Below are positions 7,461 to 13,141 of a stretch of DNA of 13,141 nucleotides, one piece after another. The translations under genes were made by a program, and so were the position numbers. The notes below the pieces were generated by a model. That model worked only from the letters and a program-made list of their open reading frames with translations, was not told the origin of the DNA and made no database searches. The stretch's first letter is position 1, and each line of letters opens with the position of its first letter. The stretch is from Gammaproteobacteria bacterium (GTDB taxonomy: Bacteria; Pseudomonadota; Gammaproteobacteria; S012-40): NCBI GenBank assembly GCA_029879945.1, contig JAOUPJ010000072.1:1-13141 (forward strand), read 5' to 3'.

Positions 7461-7467
7461 GGCATTT

Positions 7468-7473
7468 CTCCTT
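7468..7473 (-). promoter_or_regulatory. Shine-Dalgarno AAGGAG of the DsrE2 gene
   Basis: AAGGAG on the minus strand lies 7 nt before the ATG at 7460. It fixes that start against the longer open frame, which begins at an unsupported codon at 7571. Confidence 0.85.
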
Positions 7474-7866
7474 ACACGGCTATAAAAATTATGAATCGTT
7501 AAATAAATAAAGTATATAATTAAATACTTATCTACTCCTCTATTTGACCATAACGTCTCGTCAGAGTGCAATTGCAGTTGACATTTCTATGCTTGGCTCA
7601 CAGTTTTTAAAAAATTTAAATAAAATCAATACTAAACTTGGGCTAAATAGACAAACATGCCCCTTGTTTTGAAGGACCAGACAGACTTTGTTTCAATAAT
7701 TTGTCAAACGTAGGGGGGCCAGCCAGTCGCTTTGTGTGTCGTAGCAGTGGCTGGGGATTGCACTGGGGCATCAGTTGAAAAAGAATTGCCATACCTTAAG
7801 TGGAATTCTGCCTGAATTTTGCTGTTGCCTTTGATACTATAGATATTACACAAGGAATTGGCAGAA
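7474..7866. other. Divergent intergenic region between the DsrE2 and beta-helix genes
   Basis: About 390 bp without a credible gene. The part next to the DsrE2 gene (7480-7530) is very AT-rich and probably contains its promoter. A TTGACA (7578-7583) is present on the plus strand but has no good -10 at the expected distance. CCAGCCA (7719-7725) and TGGCTGG (7748-7754) could form a 7-bp stem. AAGGA at 7852-7856 is the only ribosome-binding-like site for the next gene. A small minus-strand frame here shows no family features. Confidence 0.5.
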
Positions 7867-10320
7867 GTGTTGAGCTGGATGCAATCACTCCTCAAAAAGC
7901 CCCACGTCACTCTGATCTCTGTCGGCTGCGTCAGTATCGCCGCCTGCGTTGATAATAGTCATCATGATGGCAATTCTGCACCGCTGCTTAAATTAGACTT
8001 GTCTCGTGCACAGTCTGACTACAATCAAACTATACAATTGAGTTGGCGCGCCCCAGGGGCCAGTGAATGCGCTATTCCCGAATTGGTATCCACAAACCTA
8101 TCCCCTGCCGGGAAGTTGGAAATCGGCCCACTGGTTTCAGATCAGTCTTTCTCGATGAGTTGCGTGGGCGATGGGGGTATCGTCACTGAATCTATTCAGA
8201 TAAAAGTGGCTGAACCACAGTTGGAGCTGGATGCTGCACAACTTGAAGTGGAACAAGGTTCTGCCACCTTGATTGCTTGGAATTCTAATCTAAATGGAAC
8301 TTGCCGTGCTGAAAGTACACCTGAAGGGGTTTGGGCAGGCTCCGTGGATGCCTCAGGTCTAGTCTCTACTGTTCCACTATCTGAAGACACTCGCTTGAAG
8401 ATCTCCTGTCATGATGGGCTTCATGCACTGGAAAAAGAAATCCAGATAGTGGTTGTGTCTCCCAAACCCAGGATATTGCTGACGGCGGATCGTAGTGAGG
8501 TGCCTTTTTCAGAAGAGGTCACTATTAGTTGGGAAGCTACCCAGGCACATAGCTGTGTTGCACAGGGTGATTGGTTAGGCGGCAAAAACCTTAAAGGGAA
8601 CTGGACTACCCGTATTTACAACGCAGAAAAATTTATACTGGTTTGTGAAGGGGCTGGTGGAAGTGTGGAAAAGGCGGTAGAGGTCGCCGTCTCTGCATCC
8701 GCGTCTCCACAGATTCAACTCACCGCTTCTGCGGAGGAAGTGGATTGGGATGGTGTCATCACACTGCAGTGGTCGGGGCAGAACATTGAATCCTGTCTTG
8801 CCGAGGGAGACTGGGAAGGAAAAAAAGGGGTTTTGGGGATAGAAACCATCAGCGCCATTCGGGAAAACAAATATTTCGCACTACGTTGTCAAAAAGAGGG
8901 AAAAGAAATAGTTGTAGAGAAAAAGATTTTTGTCGCGAATAGGGGTGGCGTAACTGGAAAGGTGGATAGCAGTTTGTTGAGCCTGGAGAATCGTGAGGAG
9001 ATTCAGATTTTTGAAGGTGTGGGCTATGACGAGATGAGCATGTCTCTATCTCAACCATTAGCCACGGCAAAACTGGCTGCGGACGCTTGTGAATGGAGTT
9101 TTCAGGTCAAGGATCTTCAAGATGGAGACTACACCTTGGCGCTTTATGATCCCAAAGAGCAACGCTACCCTCGCTTTATGGAATTTTCAGTTTCTCAAGG
9201 AACAGCGAATGTAGTACTTCCTGCACACCGTGTTCTGCGTGTGGGTGAAGGCGAAGAATTTAGCTCGCTACTGACGGCGGTTGAGGCAGCTGTAGAGGGC
9301 GATGTGATCGAAGTGATGGCGGGTGTCTATTATGACGAATTCATACAAAGTGCCTTAAATCATCTCACACTTCGGGGTGTTGGCGGTCTGGCGCACGTCA
9401 CACCTAAGGACTACAGACTGGGCAAATCAAGTGAGATTTTAGATGACGATCCACATCAGGCGATGTGGACGCTGAACGGAAACGATGTACGAATTGAAAA
9501 TTTGGGCTTTGCTGGTGCAATTTCACAAGATAAGAATGGCGTAGGCCTAAGATTGAAAGGACGTGATAGCCATGTATGCAATGGCTATTTTTATGACAAC
9601 GATATTGGAGTAGTTGCCGAAGCAGGTCACACTCAAATCAGATTTTCAGAATTTGATGCCAATGGCCAGTCGGGCAATCCACAGGCTAGTCAGTTGTGGG
9701 TAGGCGGTGACAGGCTCACCTTAGTGGGAAATTATTTTCACACTCCGCTGCGAGGTGATCAGATCCGTTCCTATGCCATGGATAATGAAATCAACTACAA
9801 CATGATTCTCGACGGGGACCGGGGTGGAGCCACTATGAATGTGGCGTTGCCTTATGCTGGAAAAGCCGTACTGATGGGAAATGTATTGCAGAAATCGGAA
9901 CAGAGTGGATCGGATATTTTCGTGGCCTTCGGTGAACAACAAGTCGATTCCACTGCCGAGAACAGATTGTTTTTTGTGAATAACACTGTGGTTTCGGCCA
10001 AATCTGATGCCATTGTTGTCTTTGCGCAGGAAGGAACTGAGGCGGTCATTCAAAACAGTATTTTCTCAGGACAAGGCATGTGGTTGGAGGGTGAGGGCAA
10101 TGTGGAAAACAACCTAGTGGTCGAGCCCTATCAGTTCCTCGATGCACAGAATTATGATTTTCGTTTGGTCTCTGGTCTTAATGGACTGGTGAGACGGGAA
10201 GAGCTGGAGGCCCAGACTTCACCAGAGACCCATCTGACACCGTTTTGGCAATATGAGCACTGCTGTTCTGTACGGCGGAGAGTGTCCGCCGCTAGCCCCG
10301 GTGCCTTTGCCCAACCCTAG
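7867..10320 (+). CDS. Lipoprotein with four Ig-like repeats and a right-handed beta-helix domain
   Basis: An exported modular protein of about 817 residues. It has a type II signal peptide ending in SIAAC (lipid Cys near residue 27). Four tandem repeats of roughly 80 residues follow (starting near 38, 116, 199 and 280). Each has the pattern S/AWxx...C, then, clearest in repeats 3 and 4, GDWxGxK, and a strand ending in a second Cys (MSCVGDGG, KISCHDG, LVCEGAGG, ALRCQKEG). A linker with a carboxypeptidase-regulatory-like look (358-450) leads into a beta-helix (about 453-790) opening with GDVIEVMAGVYYDEF, the style of pectinesterase/polysaccharide-lyase-like beta-helices. It ends with PGAFA, like the DIGAFE ends of such proteins. 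No catalytic site was identified; carbohydrate binding or surface adhesion is inferred. The start is uncertain: GTG 7867 has AAGGA 10 nt upstream; ATG 7879 and TTG 7858 are alternatives. Confidence 0.82.
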   Translation: MLSWMQSLLKKPHVTLISVGCVSIAACVDNSHHDGNSAPLLKLDLSRAQSDYNQTIQLSWRAPGASECAIPELVSTNLSPAGKLEIGPLVSDQSFSMSCVGDGGIVTESIQIKVAEPQLELDAAQLEVEQGSATLIAWNSNLNGTCRAESTPEGVWAGSVDASGLVSTVPLSEDTRLKISCHDGLHALEKEIQIVVVSPKPRILLTADRSEVPFSEEVTISWEATQAHSCVAQGDWLGGKNLKGNWTTRIYNAEKFILVCEGAGGSVEKAVEVAVSASASPQIQLTASAEEVDWDGVITLQWSGQNIESCLAEGDWEGKKGVLGIETISAIRENKYFALRCQKEGKEIVVEKKIFVANRGGVTGKVDSSLLSLENREEIQIFEGVGYDEMSMSLSQPLATAKLAADACEWSFQVKDLQDGDYTLALYDPKEQRYPRFMEFSVSQGTANVVLPAHRVLRVGEGEEFSSLLTAVEAAVEGDVIEVMAGVYYDEFIQSALNHLTLRGVGGLAHVTPKDYRLGKSSEILDDDPHQAMWTLNGNDVRIENLGFAGAISQDKNGVGLRLKGRDSHVCNGYFYDNDIGVVAEAGHTQIRFSEFDANGQSGNPQASQLWVGGDRLTLVGNYFHTPLRGDQIRSYAMDNEINYNMILDGDRGGATMNVALPYAGKAVLMGNVLQKSEQSGSDIFVAFGEQQVDSTAENRLFFVNNTVVSAKSDAIVVFAQEGTEAVIQNSIFSGQGMWLEGEGNVENNLVVEPYQFLDAQNYDFRLVSGLNGLVRREELEAQTSPETHLTPFWQYEHCCSVRRRVSAASPGAFAQP
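10273..10291. repeat. GC-rich hairpin inside the 3' end of the beta-helix gene
   Basis: CGGCGGA and TCCGCCG form a perfect 7-bp stem with a 5-nt loop, 30 nt before the stop codon. No T tract follows. With only 14 bp between the convergent stops (10320 and 10335), it may help stop or protect the transcript, but this is a guess. Confidence 0.4.
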
Positions 10321-10334
10321 TTAGCCCTTGCGCA

Positions 10335-10634
10335 CTAGTGAACATTAAACAGATTGCTTAGATTTAGCGCACCAAAGACCTTCCTGACATCATCCGAGCA
10401 ACCACTTATAGAAATTTCACAGTTTTTTCTCACATGACTGCGCATCAATAACAGCATTCCTATTCCATCGCTGTCCAGATTGGATATGTTTTTAAGTTCG
10501 ATATTGTAGTGCTCGTTTGCTGAATGATGGAGAAATGCGAGGGAAAACTCTTCGTAGTCTCGTTGTGTCAGGCTACCATCGATTTGTATTGTGACTCGCT
10601 GTGAATCGGGGTGGTAGCTTTTTGATATAGACAT
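10335..10634 (-). CDS. STAS-domain protein, HsbA-like anti-sigma-factor antagonist
   Basis: A 99-residue single STAS domain, cytoplasmic. The family binds anti-sigma or other switch proteins when unphosphorylated and is released by a serine kinase. Seen: VTIQIDGSLTQRDYEEF at the start, and the phosphorylation loop NLDSDGIGMLLLMRSH, in which Ser55 matches the phosphorylated Ser of SpoIIAA (DSSG). The C-terminal half, CSDDVRKVFGALNLSNLFNVH, is close to the HsbA type of Pseudomonas. The residue after the phospho-Ser is Asp instead of the usual Ser, Thr or Ala. I chose ATG 10634 because GGAG (10641-10644) lies 6 nt upstream; a GTG at 10700 would add 22 residues outside the fold. No cognate kinase or phosphatase is adjacent. 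It is convergent with the beta-helix gene and divergent from the Usp gene. Confidence 0.88.
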   Translation of the reverse strand: MSISKSYHPDSQRVTIQIDGSLTQRDYEEFSLAFLHHSANEHYNIELKNISNLDSDGIGMLLLMRSHVRKNCEISISGCSDDVRKVFGALNLSNLFNVH

Positions 10635-10846
10635 GCAGTACTCCAGAGGTTTGTCGACGCCAGGTTTTTCTGTTTTCGGACCCAATTTGTGTAATCTCAC
10701 CGAGTTAAAGTAGGGAAATAGCTATCCGCTGAATACACGTCTCGTGAATGCCAAAAAAAGGTTTAGATTCTGCCAAGTTGGGATTTTACTCACGGACGGG
10801 AAGGTTTAAACTAATACATATTTTTACATTACAGAGTGGGTGGATT
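10635..10846. promoter_or_regulatory. Divergent spacer between the STAS and Usp genes
   Basis: A 212-bp region that must hold promoters for both directions. AT-rich patches occur at 10785-10830. I could not pick a -35/-10 pair with confidence. An ATG at 10748 in frame with the Usp gene would extend it by 33 residues, but that segment shows no similarity to Usp proteins. Confidence 0.4.
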
Positions 10847-11275
10847 TTGTATAAGAATTTACTTGTCGTAGTGGATCTGAGTTCTGAGGCGAAACTTGTC
10901 TTGAAAAAGGCGATGACCATGGCAGAAAAAAATGCTCAGGTCTTACTTGTTCACGTGGTCGAGCCATTGATTACCGAAAGCCCCTATGAATTGGCACCGC
11001 TGGTTTCACTGGATGTGGAGCAGCAGCTCGTTAAAAGGGGCGAATCCTTCTTGCAGTCTCTAGTTGCTGATTTAGATGCGAAGCATGTCAAAAGCCAGGT
11101 ATTACTGGGTTCTGTTAAGGGTGAGATACTCAATTTTGCCCAATCTAACAGCGTCGATTTGATTGTTGTTGGCACACACGGGAGGCACGGATTAGGTATA
11201 TTGCTGGGTTCCACCGCCAATGCCATTCTGCATGGAACACCTTGTGATGTTTTGGCTGTGAGAGTGGGGGAATAA
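10847..11275 (+). CDS. Universal stress protein, UspA family
   Basis: A 142-residue single-domain universal stress protein. From the TTG at 10847 it starts YKNLLVVVDLS, aligning with YKHILIAVDLS of UspA and giving the normal family length. The nucleotide-binding-type motif GTHGRHGLG...GST (109-123) and the terminal strand PCDVLAVRV (132-140) are present. VLLVHVVEP (32-40) is the second strand. These proteins are cytoplasmic, often dimeric, and are induced under stress and growth arrest. The partner here is unknown. The TTG is preceded by GGTGGA, a moderate ribosome-binding site. The alternative ATG at 10748 adds 33 residues with no family match. No terminator is evident before the next gene, which begins about 95 bp downstream. 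Confidence 0.88.
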   Translation: MYKNLLVVVDLSSEAKLVLKKAMTMAEKNAQVLLVHVVEPLITESPYELAPLVSLDVEQQLVKRGESFLQSLVADLDAKHVKSQVLLGSVKGEILNFAQSNSVDLIVVGTHGRHGLGILLGSTANAILHGTPCDVLAVRVGE

Positions 11276-11370
11276 AGGGGTCTGTGTTGTGTCAGTGAGT
11301 CCTCGCACGCCCCCTATGAATGGCATGTAGTTGGCATGATAGACCAACAAAGACCGGGAGTACCATCTAA

Positions 11371-12120
11371 GTGAGCAGGAAGTTATTGATCTTGTTAGTG
11401 TGCCTGATTTGCCCAACACTGATTTCCGTCAGTGCATCGGCTAGTCAAGCGCTGATTAATGCCGTTAAAGCCGGTAATCTGCAAGAAGTGAAAAAGCTTC
11501 TGGGCGATAAACATGATCCCAATGCGAAAGACGTGAAAGGGGACCCCGCCCTGTTTCTGGCATTGGTTGCTCGCAAGTTGGATGTGGCCAAGCTCCTCAT
11601 TAACAGTGGTGCCAATGTCAATTCAAGCAATCAATTCGGTGCTCCGATCCTTCATACTGCGGCCGGAAGTGGTGATATCAGCATCGTGAAATTGCTTTTA
11701 CTCAAAGGGGCAGATGTAAATGCGACCTTTGATCGTTATGAGGGCATTACTGCACTCATGTTGGCCGCCCAAGACGGCCACAAAGAGGTGGTGGATGTAT
11801 TGATAGCGAAAGGGGCAGATATCAATGCCCGGACCACAACCGGTGATACCGCTTTGATTGCGGCCACGGCCAATGGGCATCAGGCCATAGTCAATATGCT
11901 GTTGAAAAAGGGAGCCGATGTGAACGTGGTTTCAAACACCGGCTACTCCGCACTCTTTATCGCCATCAGTAATATCAATGAAGATATGGTGGAGTTTTTG
12001 TTAAAAAATAAGGCGGACCCTAACATTCGCGACAAAAACGGAGACAATGCGCTGGCATTGGCAAAGCGAGTTAAAGATCCCGGAATCATTGATATTCTTA
12101 AAAAGTCCGGTGCCCAGTAG
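11371..12120 (+). CDS. Exported ankyrin-repeat protein
   Basis: A 249-residue protein made almost entirely of ankyrin repeats. A signal peptide (SRKLLILLVCLICPTLISVS) ends near SASA, with likely cleavage after Ala24, so it should act in the periplasm. About seven repeats follow (near 27-53, 56-86, 90-119, 125-153, 158-186, 190-219 and 223-249). The middle ones are near consensus, for example GITALMLAAQDGHKEVVDVL and GDTALIAATANGHQAIVNML, with GADVN turns between. Periplasmic ankyrin proteins in proteobacteria include AnkB, associated with catalase in Pseudomonas, but nothing here identifies a partner. The GTG start has GGGAG 10 nt upstream and begins the signal peptide. The gene follows the Usp gene in the same direction at 95 bp and could share a transcript. 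Confidence 0.9.
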   Translation: MSRKLLILLVCLICPTLISVSASASQALINAVKAGNLQEVKKLLGDKHDPNAKDVKGDPALFLALVARKLDVAKLLINSGANVNSSNQFGAPILHTAAGSGDISIVKLLLLKGADVNATFDRYEGITALMLAAQDGHKEVVDVLIAKGADINARTTTGDTALIAATANGHQAIVNMLLKKGADVNVVSNTGYSALFIAISNINEDMVEFLLKNKADPNIRDKNGDNALALAKRVKDPGIIDILKKSGAQ

Positions 12121-12184
12121 TCTGGTCTTTCAGCCTATCCAGTTCTGTATTGTAACAACGATGCATTCATCACATTGAGAACCT

Positions 12185-13141
12185 ATGTCAGCGAATAGTC
12201 CCGCTAACCATTACACGGTGAAGCCGGTGCGCCCGGAAGCGCATGTCTATGAGGTAACACTGCACATACCCGAGCCGATTGCCGGTGGACAGATAGTGCA
12301 TATGCCTGCCTGGATCCCTGGGAGCTATATGATAAGGGATTTTGCAAAAAATATTGTGCAGCTATGGGCTGAGTCTGAGGGCCGAATGCTGGCGGTGGAT
12401 AAAGTGGACAAGCAGACCTGGCAGGTGGAAAGCTGCGAGCGTGATTTATGTCTGCGCTATGAGGTTTATGCCTGGGACTTGTCTGTGCGCGCTGCCCACC
12501 TGGACAAGACCCATGCCTATTTCAATGGCACCAGCCTGTTTATGGCTGCGCAAGGCCTGGAGGACAGACCTTGCACGCTAGAGCTGCTCTCCCCAGATGG
12601 CAAAGAATATCAATTGTGGAAAGTGGCCACTGCGATGCCTCGTTTGAACGCGGAGGAATTCGGGTTTGGCACCTACCAAGCCGCGAATTATGATGAGCTG
12701 ATCGATCATCCCGTGGAAATAGGGCAGTTCGATCACATTCGCTTTGAAGCCTGTGGTGTACCGCATGATGTGGTAATTACAGGCGCACACAATGCCGATC
12801 TGGAACGTATCGCGAGAGACCTTAAGCCAATTTGTGAAGCACAAATAGCGTTCTTTGGGGGGAAGGCTCCCGTCGATTACTATCTTTTCATGGTCATGGT
12901 AGTTGGTAATGGATACGGTGGATTGGAGCATCGCGCCAGTACCAGTCTTTTATGTAGTCGTGATGATTTGCCCGCCTTCTCGGCCAAAGAGTTGAGTGAG
13001 CCTTACAAGTTGTTTTTAGGGCTATGCAGTCACGAGTATTTTCATACCTGGAACGTAAAACGGATAAAACCAGAGAAATTTTTACCCTACGATCTAAGGT
13101 CGGAGAGCCACACGCGTCTCCTTTGGGTGTTTGAGGGCATC
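12185..13141 (+). CDS. M61 family metallopeptidase (glycyl aminopeptidase type), N-terminal part
   Basis: An open frame of 319 codons runs from ATG 12185 to the last base without a stop, so the gene continues beyond the window. The N-terminal region (YTVKPVRPEAHVYEVTLHIP, then MPAWIPGSYMIRDFAKN) is the beta-domain start typical of M61 peptidases. GNGYGGLEHRAST (about 242-252) and the zinc motif HEYFHTWNVKRIKP (His283, Glu284, His287) are intact. The last visible residues, LLWVFEGI, precede the expected third zinc ligand; a C-terminal PDZ domain would lie outside. No signal peptide is evident, so it is probably cytoplasmic. Family members cleave N-terminal glycine or similar residues. It starts 65 bp after the ankyrin gene in the same direction. 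Confidence 0.93.
   Translation, partial: MSANSPANHYTVKPVRPEAHVYEVTLHIPEPIAGGQIVHMPAWIPGSYMIRDFAKNIVQLWAESEGRMLAVDKVDKQTWQVESCERDLCLRYEVYAWDLSVRAAHLDKTHAYFNGTSLFMAAQGLEDRPCTLELLSPDGKEYQLWKVATAMPRLNAEEFGFGTYQAANYDELIDHPVEIGQFDHIRFEACGVPHDVVITGAHNADLERIARDLKPICEAQIAFFGGKAPVDYYLFMVMVVGNGYGGLEHRASTSLLCSRDDLPAFSAKELSEPYKLFLGLCSHEYFHTWNVKRIKPEKFLPYDLRSESHTRLLWVFEGI

Noticed and set aside
10230..10320. Frameshift at the C-terminus of the beta-helix protein
   Set aside because: The ending looked odd (CCSVRRRVSAA), but the closing PGAFA resembles the GAFE/GAYE end motif of similar proteins, so the frame is probably intact.

Overview
The window opens inside a gammaproteobacterial-type rRNA operon: the last ~950 nt of 23S rRNA, a short spacer with two stem-loops and no tRNA, and 5S rRNA followed by a strong intrinsic terminator. 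The rRNA signatures, two exported lipoproteins with classical lipoboxes, an HsbA-like STAS protein, a DsrE2-type protein and an M61 peptidase fit a free-living, probably aquatic gammaproteobacterium. I cannot name the genus from sequence alone.

The most interesting block is 1240-4914. On the minus strand is a tightly packed three-gene unit: an acyl carrier protein, a FabF-type beta-ketoacyl-ACP synthase (its ATG directly abuts the ACP stop) and a cyclopropane-fatty-acid-synthase-family methyltransferase (its GTG overlaps the synthase stop by one base). Divergently transcribed, 145 bp away, is a clear RpfF-type crotonase, the family that makes diffusible signal factor (DSF) by dehydrating and hydrolysing 3-hydroxyacyl-ACP. 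Together the four genes look like a self-contained fatty-acid-signal or specialised-lipid module: carrier, chain extension, methyl or cyclopropane tailoring, and dehydration with release. The usual DSF neighbours (RpfB, RpfC, RpfG) are not in the window.

From 5152 to 10320 are two surface or periplasmic lipoproteins on the plus strand, separated by a minus-strand DsrE2-family protein. The first lipoprotein has a G8 tract straight after the lipobox Cys codon and a blade-like, possibly beta-propeller, body. The second has four tandem Ig-like repeats, each with a Cys pair, followed by a right-handed beta-helix. A bidirectional terminator separates the first lipoprotein from the DsrE2 gene.

From 10335 to the end are an HsbA-like STAS protein (minus), then on the plus strand a universal stress protein that probably starts at TTG, an exported ankyrin-repeat protein, and the N-terminal 319 codons of an M61 glycyl-aminopeptidase-type metalloprotease that runs off the window with its HEYFH zinc motif intact. 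I saw no CRISPR array, insertion sequence, integrase or tRNA gene. All assignments come from reading motifs by eye; no database search was run.
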